A stretch of DNA of 64,000 nt from Devosia sp. 66-14 (GTDB lineage Bacteria > Pseudomonadota > Alphaproteobacteria > Rhizobiales > Devosiaceae). The position numbers and the translations under genes were made by a program. The notes under the pieces were generated by a model. That model did no database searches. It was given only the letters and a program-made list of their open reading frames with translations, and was not told the DNA's origin. Shown here in pieces: positions 26,245-34,398 of the stretch. The stretch is from contig MKVB01000007.1 of assembly GCA_001899085.1 (NCBI GenBank), positions 1 to 64,000 of the forward strand, in the 5' to 3' direction. Positions within the stretch are counted from its first letter, which is position 1. The number at the start of each line of letters is the position of its first letter.

Positions 26245-27353
26245 GCACCCTCCCGGCCATCGATCGCAGTTCGCGGTTCAAGACAATGCGCCGCGAGGTC
26301 GGCCGCGCCCTTGGCGCGCTGGTCATCGCGCTGCTCGTCGCCTTCGTCGTCGTGCTGCTCACCTCCAAGGCGCCGTTCGAGGCGCTCAACGTGCTGCTGA
26401 CCCAGCCATTGTCGCGCCCGCGCACCATCGGGCTGTGGATCGACGATATCGCCAAGCTCACCGTCACCGGCCTTGCCTTCAGCCTGGTGTTCCAGGCCCG
26501 GCAGTTCGCCATGGGCGTGCAGGGCCAGGTCTATATCGGGGCGCTGGCGGCCACCTATGTGGCGCTGTCGCCGCTCGGCGCCAGCTGGGCCGGCATCCCG
26601 CTCGGCATCGCCGCCGCCATGCTGGCCGGCGCCTTCTACGGCTTCATCCCCGGCATCGCCAAGGCCAAGCTCGGCGCCAACGAGATCGTCTCGTCGCTGA
26701 TGCTCAATTACATCGCCATCGAGCTCTGCAACTATCTGGTGCGCGCCAACCTGCCCAAGCCGCAGGCGGGCGTGCTGACCACCAACGATTTCCCCGATAG
26801 CGCGGTGTTCCCCACCCTGGTCGCCAATACCCGCATCGACCTGTCGATCATCTTCGCGCTGGTCGCCGTGGTGCTGGTGTGGTTCGCGCTCTATCGCACC
26901 AGCTGGGGCCTGAAGCTGCGGCTGGTCGGCCACAATGCCCGCTTCGCCGAATATTCCGGCATCAAGGCGACCTTCATCATGGTCTCGGCGATGACCGCCT
27001 CCGGCGCGCTGGGCGGGTTGCTCGGCTCGATGTTCGTCCAGGGCCAGACCTACGGCAAGCTGACGGTGCTGTTCGAAGGCGGCCTCGCCTTCGAGGGCAT
27101 CCTCGTCGCCATCGTGGCGCGCAGCCGGCCGCTGGCGGTGCCGATCGTCGCAATCTTTTACGCCTATCTCAGGCAGGGGGCGCAGCTGATGAACATCCGT
27201 ACCGATGTTCCGGCCGAGGTGATCGGCATCGTCACGGCGATCATCATCCTGCTCGTTTCCTCGTCCTACTCGCTCAACTTCATCACGCGGCTGTTCCGGC
27301 GCGGCCCGGCCGCCTCGGCGGCGCCCGCTGCTGCCGGGGGTGCCGCCAAATGA
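26241..27353 (+). CDS. BMP-type nucleoside ABC transporter permease 1 (YufP-like)
   Basis: This inner-membrane permease of 370 residues has about nine or ten hydrophobic segments. It includes TGLAFSLVFQARQFAMGVQGQVYIGA (near residues 75-100, given here only as a landmark) and a central FEGILVAIVARSRPL coupling region. It belongs to the BPD_transp_2 family used by nucleoside and sugar importers. It overlaps the ATPase gene and the second permease by 4 bp each. The C-terminal tail is alanine-rich. Confidence 0.93.
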   Translation: MSTLPAIDRSSRFKTMRREVGRALGALVIALLVAFVVVLLTSKAPFEALNVLLTQPLSRPRTIGLWIDDIAKLTVTGLAFSLVFQARQFAMGVQGQVYIGALAATYVALSPLGASWAGIPLGIAAAMLAGAFYGFIPGIAKAKLGANEIVSSLMLNYIAIELCNYLVRANLPKPQAGVLTTNDFPDSAVFPTLVANTRIDLSIIFALVAVVLVWFALYRTSWGLKLRLVGHNARFAEYSGIKATFIMVSAMTASGALGGLLGSMFVQGQTYGKLTVLFEGGLAFEGILVAIVARSRPLAVPIVAIFYAYLRQGAQLMNIRTDVPAEVIGIVTAIIILLVSSSYSLNFITRLFRRGPAASAAPAAAGGAAK

Positions 27354-28294
27354 TGGAACTCTTCCTCACCGTCTTTTCGGCGGCCTTCTTCGTCACCGTC
27401 ATCCGCACCACCACGCCGCTGTTGCTGGCGACGCTGGGCGGCCTCATCGCCGATCTCGGTGGCGCGCTCAATGTGGCGCTCGAAGGCATGATGCTGATCG
27501 GCTGCCTCACCGCAGTGATCGTTTCGGTCTATGCCCCGTGGTATGTCGCGGTGCTCGCCGGCCTCGGTGCCGGCGCGCTGCTCGGGCTGATCATGGCGTT
27601 CTTCGCTTTCCGGCTGAAAGCCGACATCATCCTCGTCGGCTTTGCCATCAACATCCTCGCGGCGGGCGGCACGGTGTTCGCCCTGGCGCTGGCCACCGGC
27701 GGCGACAAGGGCACCTCGATCAACCTGCAGAGCAAGGCCATCCCGGCCGTCGACCTCAGCTTCCTCTCGGGCATCCCGGTGGTCGGCCCGACCCTCTCCG
27801 CCTTCCTGTCCGGGCACTCGGTGCTGAGCTGGTTGGCCGCTATCCTCGTCTTCGCGGTGTGGTATTTCCTCTACCGCACGCCCTGGGGCCTGTGGCTGCG
27901 CGGCGTCGGCGAGTATCCGGCCGCCCCGGAAGCCGCCGGCATCCCGGTCAACAAGATCCGCACCTGGAGCCTCATCGTCTCGGGTGCCCTGGCCGGTCTC
28001 GGCGGCGCGCAGCTGGCAATGTTCAACTATGTCGGCTTCACCCGCGACATGACCGCCGGCCGCGGCTTCATCGCGCTCGGCGCAGTGCTGCTGGGGGCCC
28101 GCCATCCGGTCGGCGCGCTGCTGGCGGCGCTGCTGTTCGGCGCCTTCGAAGCGCTGGCGGTGGTGATGCCGGGCCTGTTCAACGACATCCCGGCCGAGCT
28201 CATCCGCGCCATTCCCTTCGTCGTGACCATCGCCGCCCTGGTGCTGTTCTCGATCCGCGCCCAGCGCGCGCTGGCGCTGCGCGGGGTGAAGTAG
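27350..28294 (+). CDS. BMP-type nucleoside ABC transporter permease 2 (YufQ-like)
   Basis: The second permease has 314 residues and starts inside an ATGATG at the end of permease 1 (27350, or the next ATG at 27353). It has the family segments TPLLLATLGGLIADLGGALN (residues 24-43) and EGMMLIGC, and FIALGAVLLGARHPVGALL near residue 245. With permease 1 it makes the channel of the nucleoside importer. It is the last gene of the plus-strand arm; a large inverted repeat follows. Confidence 0.93.
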   Translation: MMELFLTVFSAAFFVTVIRTTTPLLLATLGGLIADLGGALNVALEGMMLIGCLTAVIVSVYAPWYVAVLAGLGAGALLGLIMAFFAFRLKADIILVGFAINILAAGGTVFALALATGGDKGTSINLQSKAIPAVDLSFLSGIPVVGPTLSAFLSGHSVLSWLAAILVFAVWYFLYRTPWGLWLRGVGEYPAAPEAAGIPVNKIRTWSLIVSGALAGLGGAQLAMFNYVGFTRDMTAGRGFIALGAVLLGARHPVGALLAALLFGAFEALAVVMPGLFNDIPAELIRAIPFVVTIAALVLFSIRAQRALALRGVK

Positions 28295-28315
28295 CAGAGG
28301 TAGGGCTGCAAACTT

Positions 28316-28422
28316 CCCCTCACCCCGACCCTCTCCCCGGAGGGGAGAGGGGCCGATATGGCACCGCCGGTACCCCCTGTCGTCCCCTCTCCCCTCTCTG
28401 GGGAGAGGGTCAGGGTGAGGGG
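28316..28422. repeat. Inverted repeat, CCCCTCACCC family, copy 1
   Basis: Outer arms 28316-28338 and 28400-28422 match at 22 of 23 positions. Inner blocks GGAGGGGAGAGGGG and CCCCTCTCCCC add further pairing. The same outer arms occur at 40255 and 40382. It sits between the convergent permease 2 and LacI genes and can form a very stable hairpin in either transcript. Confidence 0.85.
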
Positions 28423-28454
28423 CAGTATCAGCCAATCGCAGCCGTCGTGCGCCC

Positions 28455-29522
28455 CTAAAACCAGATCTCCGGCTCGTGCAGGATCTGGAGGTTCTCCGCC
28501 GGCTCGCCGTTGATGCGGCGGAGCAGCAGCTCGCCCATCTGCTTGCCGGCGAGTGCGGTGTCCTCGAAGATCGCGTCGACCTTGGGCCGCACCTGGCTGA
28601 AGATGCCGGAGGTCTGCTTCACCACCATCTGTACGTCGGTGCCGATCTGGCGGCCGGCATCGGTGATCCCTGCCATGATCGACAGCGCCGCGGCATCGCC
28701 GGTGCAGATGAAGCCGTCCGGGGCGTCCGGCTCGGCGATGCGCCGCATGGTGGCGAGCCGGATCTGGTCGGCGCTGTTGTCGAGCGTGGCGCCGTCGATG
28801 ATCTCGTGGTCGAGCCCGGTCTCCGCGATCGCCGCCATGAAGCCGTCGCGCAGGTGGTGGCCGAAGCTGAAGCGGTCGGGCGGCAGGATGATCGTCACCT
28901 TGCGGCAGCCCTTGGCCTTCAGACGCATCACCGCATGATGGGCAAAGGCGTAATTGTCGTAGTCGACATAGGGGTGCGCCGACGGGAACGCGGTGCGGCC
29001 ATGCGAGACGAAGGGGAAGTTCTCCTCCATCAAGAGCTTCACCCTGCTGTCGTCGGGCTGGGTGCGCGAGAAGATCACCCCATCGGCCGCCTTGTTGCTG
29101 AGGATATAGCGGATCGGGTCGATCGGCGCTCCGCCGGTGAACATCGGGGTGATGACCAGATGGTAGGGTGTGCCGCGCAACGCTTCGGTCAGCCCCGATA
29201 CCATCGACTGCCCGAAACCGAGGATTTCGTCATGCGGGTCGAGGATCAGGCTGACCACATGGGTGCGGCCGGTCTTCAGCCGCAGCGCCGTGCGGTCGGG
29301 CACATAACCGACCTCGGCCGCGATCTTCTGCACCCGGACACGCGTCTCCTCCGAGAGCTCCGGTGCGTTGTTGAGCGCCCGCGAAATCGTGGTGATGGCA
29401 AGACCGGTCATTTCCGCGATGGTGCGCAGCGTGGGCTTGCCGCCCGGTCTGCCGGCGCCGTCAGTGCGACGTGGCTGACGACTTTTGGCGCGCTTCTTGT
29501 CGCGCGTCTCCGTATCGGCCAA
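28455..29522 (-). CDS. LacI-family transcriptional regulator closing the nucleoside island
   Basis: The protein has 355 residues from TTG 29522, which is preceded by the best ribosome site in the area (GAGGAGGA, 6-13 bp upstream); an in-frame ATG at 29606 would add 28 residues. A basic tail (about 25 residues) precedes the HTH LRTIAEMTGLAITTISRAL, the hinge VGYVPDRTALRLKTGRT and the sensor domain. It is convergent with the importer operon, so it is a likely local regulator binding 21173-21186. An AATCGATT palindrome lies in its own upstream region. Confidence 0.88.
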   Translation of the reverse strand: MADTETRDKKRAKSRQPRRTDGAGRPGGKPTLRTIAEMTGLAITTISRALNNAPELSEETRVRVQKIAAEVGYVPDRTALRLKTGRTHVVSLILDPHDEILGFGQSMVSGLTEALRGTPYHLVITPMFTGGAPIDPIRYILSNKAADGVIFSRTQPDDSRVKLLMEENFPFVSHGRTAFPSAHPYVDYDNYAFAHHAVMRLKAKGCRKVTIILPPDRFSFGHHLRDGFMAAIAETGLDHEIIDGATLDNSADQIRLATMRRIAEPDAPDGFICTGDAAALSIMAGITDAGRQIGTDVQMVVKQTSGIFSQVRPKVDAIFEDTALAGKQMGELLLRRINGEPAENLQILHEPEIWF

Positions 29523-29618
29523 CGATGGTCCTCCTCGAACGGATAATGCCTTCTCGCGAGGCATAATGGGTGAGCGCGGACGCTCCCCAGATCCGCTCAG
29601 GCGCACCTCAACATGTTA

Positions 29619-29632
29619 TGCAATCGATTTCA
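29619..29632. promoter_or_regulatory. Candidate LacI-type operator upstream of the island regulator
   Basis: TGCAATCGATTTCA is a 14-bp palindrome with one mismatch (TGAAATCGATTTCA would be perfect), centred on CG as in many LacI operators. It lies about 97 bp upstream of the LacI start and 87 bp upstream of the divergent ASCH-like gene, so it could control both. Confidence 0.5.
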
Positions 29633-29718
29633 AGGCGGGAAGCCCGCGCCCCTTATCCGGTTGGCATACTTTCGTAGCAACCGTTGCGTCAGGCGCTGCG
29701 CCGGGTAGAGTTCGAGCC

Positions 29719-30285
29719 ATGCTGTTCCGTACCAAAGACCTCGAAGCGATCTTCAACGGCCAGTGCACCTTGGCCTTCCGCCGCTGGAAGAAGCCGACGG
29801 TGAAGCCCGGCGGTGCCGTTCGCACCCAGCTCGGCATGGTCGGCATCGATTCGCTCGAGCCGATCGAGCCGCACGAGGTGACCGAGCTCGAGGCGCGCGC
29901 CGCCGGCTACAAGGATCGGGCCGGCGTCATCGCCATGTTCGACGCCCAGGAGGGCACCTGCTATCGCATCCGCCTGCATCCGGCCGGACCCGACCCGCGC
30001 GAGTCGCTGCGCGACGCCGAACCCGACGCCGCTGAGCTCAAGGCACTGGCCACGCGGCTGCAAAAACTCGACAAGGCCGCGCCCGCTCCCTGGACCAGGC
30101 AGGCGCTGCAGCTGATTGCCGACCACCCCGGCGTGGTCTCCACCAGCCTTGCCGAAACTGCCGGCATGGAGCGCGCCGACTTCAAGCTCAACATCCGCAA
30201 GCTCAAGGCGCTCGGGCTCACCATCAGCCTCGAGGTGGGCTACCGGCTGTCGCCGCGCGGTGTGGCGCTGCTCGCAACGCTCTGA
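29719..30285 (+). CDS. ASCH/PUA-like domain protein with C-terminal winged-helix-like region
   Basis: This 188-residue cytoplasmic protein is read from ATG 29719. The first ~95 residues (RTKDLEAIFNGQCTLAFRRWKKPTV, then RTQLGMVGIDSLEPI and CYRIRLHPAG) resemble the ASCH fold, an RNA- or nucleotide-binding relative of PUA. The C-terminal ~70 residues (LQLIADHPGVVSTSLAETAG and NIRKLKALGLTISLEVGYRLS) look like a winged helix. The combination suggests a nucleic-acid-binding protein of unknown role. It is divergent from the LacI gene and appears monocistronic. Confidence 0.7.
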   Translation: MLFRTKDLEAIFNGQCTLAFRRWKKPTVKPGGAVRTQLGMVGIDSLEPIEPHEVTELEARAAGYKDRAGVIAMFDAQEGTCYRIRLHPAGPDPRESLRDAEPDAAELKALATRLQKLDKAAPAPWTRQALQLIADHPGVVSTSLAETAGMERADFKLNIRKLKALGLTISLEVGYRLSPRGVALLATL

Positions 30286-30544
30286 AGTTTTCGTCCGACC
30301 GATTCCGGCAGGCAGGAAATTTCGCTTTCATGCTAGCTATTTGGAACGCGCGGGGCTGGCGAAACCACCCGGGCTCACCTATCTTTCCGCCATCGTCGAC
30401 GAAAGCTGGATAGACCTGCGTCCGTCGACGCCGTACAACCACCTGATGGCGGACTCAGCTTCGCCACACAAAAGCTGCGGGCGACGAGCTACTCTCGCCC
30501 TCATTGGAATCACCCAGGCCATCGGCCGCCGGAAGGAGACGAAC

Positions 30545-30637
30545 ATGCACTTCGCTATTCGCACCACTCTCCAAACCGGGCTTATTGGTAAATGGGTAGA
30601 TCGCTCCAACGGGTGTTACCGACCCAAACGAATGTGA
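30545..30637 (+). CDS. Possible 30-residue small protein
   Basis: A short frame starts at ATG 30545 after a near-perfect GGAAGGAGA ribosome site (30532-30540) and ends with TGA at 30635-30637. The product is basic (begins MHFAIRTTLQ, ends RPKRM) with no recognisable domain. Its last nine codons lie inside the left half of a strong nested stem-loop. It could be a leader peptide for that structure or chance. It occupies part of a 428-bp gap between the ASCH-like gene and the 69-residue gene; the remaining ~260 bp upstream shows nothing I can assign. Confidence 0.4.
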   Translation: MHFAIRTTLQTGLIGKWVDRSNGCYRPKRM

Positions 30638-30676
30638 CCTCTGTCACCCATTCGTCTCACAGTTCAGGTAACACCC
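30611..30676. other. Nested stem-loop of 66 nt
   Basis: The outer stem GGGTGTTACC (30611-30620) with GGTAACACCC (30667-30676) is perfect over 10 bp. Inside it, ACGAATG (30628-30634) pairs with CATTCGT (30649-30655), and TGAC (30635-30638) with GTCA (30643-30646) around CTCT. The ends read TGTTACC...GGTAACA, which recalls transposon termini. No T-tract follows, so it is not a simple terminator. It may be a structured regulatory RNA, a leader attenuator for the gene at 30714, or a small mobile-element remnant. Confidence 0.7.
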
Positions 30677-30713
30677 CGGCCGTCCCCAGAGACGTGCCGA
30701 TGGAGGTCATTCC

Positions 30714-30923
30714 ATGCAGCATGCCCATTTCGAAAAGCCACATAGCGCCAAGCCCATAGCTGTCGATATCGACGGCGAGCCGAAGGGTGTCCTGGTCGCG
30801 CACGATGCCGGCTTCCGCTTCCTTGCCGTCAAGCTCGACGCCTTCGGCGTCGACGGCCAGGTGTTCGCCACCATCGAAGCCGCCGAAGCGGCGGTTCGCG
30901 ACGCGCTGCGTCCGGAAGCTTGA
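30714..30923 (+). CDS. Small hypothetical protein, 69 residues
   Basis: ATG 30714 is preceded by GGAGG at 30704-30708. The product begins MQHAHFEKPH and contains alternating strand-like segments (IAVDIDGEPKGVLVAH, FRFLAVKLDAFG) and a terminal alanine-rich helix. No family recognised. Codon use (GC-rich third positions) resembles its neighbours. It is followed directly by a hairpin terminator, which supports a real short transcript. Confidence 0.65.
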   Translation: MQHAHFEKPHSAKPIAVDIDGEPKGVLVAHDAGFRFLAVKLDAFGVDGQVFATIEAAEAAVRDALRPEA

Positions 30924-30924
30924 T

Positions 30925-30955
30925 CTCCGGGGACGTCGTTCCCCGGAGCCTTAGT
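30925..30955 (+). terminator. Terminator hairpin after the 69-residue gene
   Basis: CTCCGGGGA (30925-30933) pairs perfectly with TCCCCGGAG (30940-30948) around CGTCGT, followed by a weak CCTTAGTT. It lies 1 bp after the stop codon. Confidence 0.7.
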
Positions 30956-31049
30956 TCATTGATGAGTTGAACCTGCGGCCGTGAGAGTCGGTCGCCTCGC
31001 CTCCGCGTACCGGTTGAGTGGAGCGAACTGAGCACCCGGGCAGCGTCCT

Positions 31050-32417
31050 TCAGCTGCCCACCAGTCTCCGCCACGCCGCCGCGTATCCCGCAGCCACAGC
31101 ATCACCCTCGACCAGCGCCGCTTCATGTCCGTCGGGCAGCGGCCGATCCATTCTCGCCAGCAGTGCCGCCCCGATCGAGGTGCCGGTCGCGCTGCGCTTC
31201 ACCGGCTCCACCGGTCGCCCGGTCGCCGCCGCCAGCATTCTGAGATAGAGCGCATTGCCGGCGAACGGTCCCTCGACCACGGTGTGGTTCTCGGCTCCGG
31301 TCAGCCTGAGGCATTCGGCTGTCATCATGGCGAGATAGAACGAGGTCACCACGTAGACCTCATCGTCATCGAGCCTCTCCCGCGGCCGGCTCCATTGCGC
31401 CTGCCGATCGGGGAACGGGCCCGAGCCCTGCACCACCGACGGCGTCAGGGTGATCGTCTCGGCCAGCACCCGCTCGATGGTTGCCGCCGGCGGCTCGCGC
31501 GGCGTGGTCAGCATCTCGAACTCGCGCCCGCCCATGAAGCGCGCCGACGGCACCGGGCGCCCCAGCGCATCGATATTGGCGAGGCAGTCGCGCCTGAGGT
31601 CGAGATTGTCGATGTCGCCGCCGGGTGAGGCGACGATCACCCAGGTGCCGGTCGACACCAGCCCGAACGGCGGGTCGCGCTCGAGCAGATGCGGCAGCAG
31701 CGAGGCATTGGAATCATGGATGCCCGAATAGACCGGCAGCGGGCGCTTCAGCCCCAGCGCGGCTGTGACATCGGGCAGGGTCACGCCGAGTACATCCGAG
31801 GCCGGGCGCACCTCGGCGAACCTGTCGAGCCACCCCTCTTTCATCACCAGCGACGAGTAAAGGTTGGTGGTGAAGTCCCACAAGTCCGTGTGGCAGCCCA
31901 GCGAGGTGATCTCCTCGGCGACCACCCCAGTCAGCCGGAACGACCAGTATTGCGGATAGGTCAGGATCCAGCGGGTGCGGGCGAACTCCGCGGGGAAGGC
32001 GCGCGCCTGCCAGTAGAGCTGCGCCCCGACATTGAGCCCGCCGGGCAGGCGCGGCGTGAAGCTCTCGGAGAAATCCGGCCGCGCCCGGTCATAGGCATCC
32101 CAGTACTGGTCGGGGCCGGCGAACTCGTAGTCGAGCACCGGCAGCGACAGCGTCCCGTCGGCGGCGATCAGCGCCGCCGAAGCGCCGTGGGTGGTCACGC
32201 TGATGGCGTCGAACGGGAATTCGGCGTTGAGCTCGCGCAGCGCGCCGAGCGCGAATGCCCACAGCCCGTCAATGTCGAAATGCGGGTACTTGCCGTCCCG
32301 CAGCACGGTGTTCGGGCGCTTACGCACCGCGATCTCCGTGCGGCTGTCGAGGTCCACCACCGCCACCTTGGCGTTGGATTTGCCGATATCGATGACCCCG
32401 ACGGTACGGGCAGTCAT
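31050..32417 (-). CDS. rhaK: Rhamnulokinase-like FGGY carbohydrate kinase
   Basis: This cytoplasmic kinase of 455 residues has the N-terminal phosphate-binding loop GVIDIGKSNAKVAVVD (residues 7-22) and an FGGY C-terminal nucleotide-binding lobe (VVEGPFAGNALYLRML, SATGTSIGAALLA). As last gene of a rhaRSTPQ-K unit it should phosphorylate L-rhamnulose for the RhaD aldolase. In Rhizobium leguminosarum RhaK is also needed for rhamnose uptake through RhaSTPQ. ATGA overlap (32414-32417) couples it to rhaQ. It differs from enteric RhaB in length and loop sequences, as rhizobial RhaK does. Confidence 0.9.
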   Translation of the reverse strand: MTARTVGVIDIGKSNAKVAVVDLDSRTEIAVRKRPNTVLRDGKYPHFDIDGLWAFALGALRELNAEFPFDAISVTTHGASAALIAADGTLSLPVLDYEFAGPDQYWDAYDRARPDFSESFTPRLPGGLNVGAQLYWQARAFPAEFARTRWILTYPQYWSFRLTGVVAEEITSLGCHTDLWDFTTNLYSSLVMKEGWLDRFAEVRPASDVLGVTLPDVTAALGLKRPLPVYSGIHDSNASLLPHLLERDPPFGLVSTGTWVIVASPGGDIDNLDLRRDCLANIDALGRPVPSARFMGGREFEMLTTPREPPAATIERVLAETITLTPSVVQGSGPFPDRQAQWSRPRERLDDDEVYVVTSFYLAMMTAECLRLTGAENHTVVEGPFAGNALYLRMLAAATGRPVEPVKRSATGTSIGAALLARMDRPLPDGHEAALVEGDAVAAGYAAAWRRLVGS

Positions 32418-33424
32418 TTTCGGGCCATCCGGTAGACGATGGGAAGCGCGATCACCACGATCAGCAACAGGCCGATGAAGATCGACATGACGATGCCCGG
32501 CACGTTCAGCAGCCCCAGCCCGAAGGTGACGAGGCCCATGATGAAGGCGGCAATCACCACGCCGATGATCGAGCCGGCGCCGCCGAGGATGGAAACGCCA
32601 CCCAGCACCACCATGGTGATGGCCTCGAGTTCCCAGCCCTGCGCGATAGCCGGGCGGGTGGAGCCGAGCCGGCTGGTCAGCAGCACCGCGGCAATGCCCG
32701 ACATCAGGCCGGTCAGGCAGAACAGCACGAATTTCACCTGGGCGACGCGCACGCCCGAGAAACGGGCCGCCGTCTCGTTATTGCCGATGGCGAAGATGCG
32801 GCGGCCGAAATTGGTGCGGTGCAGCACGAACCAGTAGATCACCGCCGCGACGAGGAACAGCGCCAGCTCGAACGAGATCACCCAGAACACGTAGCCCTGG
32901 CCGAAAAAGCCGAAATCCTTGGGGTAGCCCTTGAACACGCCGTCGCCGAGGATGATGAAACTCAGCCCGCGGAACAGGCTCATCGTGCCGATGGTGACGA
33001 CGATGGAGGGCAGCTTCAGCCCCGTCACCAGCACGCCGTTGAAGGCGCCGCAGGCGAGCCCCGTGCCGATGCCGATAGCGACCAGCGTCGGGGTATCGGC
33101 GCCGGACTGCACGGCGAGCCCCATCAGCGTCGAAGCCAGCGCGATGATCGAGGCCACCGACAGGTCGATCTCACCGGCGATGATCAGCAGCGCCATGGCC
33201 AGCGCGATCAGCGCCTTCTCGGTGAAGTTGAAGGTGAGGTCCGAGAGGCTCCAGGCGTTGAGGAAGTAGGGTGAGGCGAAGGAGTTGACGATGAAGATCA
33301 CCACCGCGACGAGCAGCAGCAGCGTCTCCCAGCTCAAGAGCGCCGAGCGCAGCGGGTTGTCGAGCCGATCGGGGATTTTGCGGTGCGTGACGGGCGACTC
33401 GGGCGCGTCGGTCAGCGAACTCAT
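32414..33424 (-). CDS. rhaQ: Rhamnose ABC transporter permease RhaQ
   Basis: This inner-membrane protein of 336 residues starts at ATG 33424 inside an ATGA overlap with rhaP. About ten hydrophobic helices follow a hydrophilic N-terminal tail of 40 residues. Landmarks are AMALLIIAGEIDLSVASI (near residue 78) and the coupling segment LGGVSILGGAGSIIGVVIAA (near residue 277) of the BPD_transp_2 family. It pairs with RhaP and RhaT for L-rhamnose import. Confidence 0.9.
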   Translation of the reverse strand: MSSLTDAPESPVTHRKIPDRLDNPLRSALLSWETLLLLVAVVIFIVNSFASPYFLNAWSLSDLTFNFTEKALIALAMALLIIAGEIDLSVASIIALASTLMGLAVQSGADTPTLVAIGIGTGLACGAFNGVLVTGLKLPSIVVTIGTMSLFRGLSFIILGDGVFKGYPKDFGFFGQGYVFWVISFELALFLVAAVIYWFVLHRTNFGRRIFAIGNNETAARFSGVRVAQVKFVLFCLTGLMSGIAAVLLTSRLGSTRPAIAQGWELEAITMVVLGGVSILGGAGSIIGVVIAAFIMGLVTFGLGLLNVPGIVMSIFIGLLLIVVIALPIVYRMARK

Positions 33425-34398
33425 AGAACTTCCGCCTTCTTGAGGATGATGCGGCCGCGACGGCGCTCGCCGCGCGAGTTGAAGATCACCGCGAGCAGGA
33501 TCGCCGTGCCGGAAATCGCCATCTGCCAGAACGGCGAGATGCCGATCACCGGCAGCGCATTGTTGACGACGCCGAGGAACAGTGCGCCGAGCACCGCGCC
33601 GGCGACGGTGCCGATGCCGCCGGCAATCGAGATGCCGCCGATGACGCAGGCGGCGATGATGTTGAGCTCGAACCCGCCGGCGACATCGACATAGGCCACC
33701 GCATAGCGGGCGATCCACAGATAGCCGGCGAGGCCGGACACCATGCCGGCGACGCAGAAGGCGATGAAGCGGGTGCGGCCGACATTGATGCCGGCATAAG
33801 TCGCCGCCGTCGGGTTGATGCCGGTGGCGTAGAACGAGCGGCCGAGCGGCGTGCGGGTCATCAGCACGAAGAACACCGCCACCACGGCGATGGCGAACCA
33901 GCTCAAGAGCGTAATGCCGAACAGCTCGGTGCGCGGTACCGCCTTGAACGCCTCGGTCATCTGGTGGGCATTGACCCACGAGCCGCCGGCGATGACGTAG
34001 ATCAGGCCGCGATAGATGGTGAGGGTGCCCAGCGTCACGACGATCGGCGGGATGTCGAGCTTCCACACCAGCGCCCCGTTGATGGCGCCGAGCGCCGTGC
34101 CGAGCGCCGCCGCGGCGACGAGCAGCAGCGGCACCGGGATGCCGGGAAACGCCACATTCAGCAGTGCCACGCACATGCCGCACAGCGCCAGGTTCGCCGC
34201 CATCGACAGGTCGATCGAGCGGGTCAGGATCACCACCATCTGGCCCAGCGCCAGCATGATCAGGATCGAGGTGTCGTTGAAGATGTTGGCGAGGCTCTTG
34301 GGCTGGATGAAACCCGGCGAGCGGAACGACACGCCGATGACCAGCGCCAGGATCGCCGCGACCAGCCAGATCTCGCGGTATTTCAATAGGGTCTTCAC
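33421..34398 (-). CDS. rhaP: Rhamnose ABC transporter permease RhaP
   Basis: This 325-residue permease starts at GTG 34398, overlapping the rhaT stop as GTGA. Multiple helices include LALGQMVVILTRSIDLSMAA (near residue 49) and CVIGGISIAGGIGTVAGAVLG (near residue 247, the cytoplasmic coupling loop). It is paralogous to RhaQ, and the two form the heterodimeric channel. Confidence 0.9.
   Translation of the reverse strand: MKTLLKYREIWLVAAILALVIGVSFRSPGFIQPKSLANIFNDTSILIMLALGQMVVILTRSIDLSMAANLALCGMCVALLNVAFPGIPVPLLLVAAAALGTALGAINGALVWKLDIPPIVVTLGTLTIYRGLIYVIAGGSWVNAHQMTEAFKAVPRTELFGITLLSWFAIAVVAVFFVLMTRTPLGRSFYATGINPTAATYAGINVGRTRFIAFCVAGMVSGLAGYLWIARYAVAYVDVAGGFELNIIAACVIGGISIAGGIGTVAGAVLGALFLGVVNNALPVIGISPFWQMAISGTAILLAVIFNSRGERRRGRIILKKAEVL

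Noticed and set aside
28316-28422. Possible CRISPR-like unit or intrinsic terminator
   Set aside because: There is one palindrome, no regularly spaced repeats and no spacer series; the length and second copy fit a dispersed inverted repeat better.
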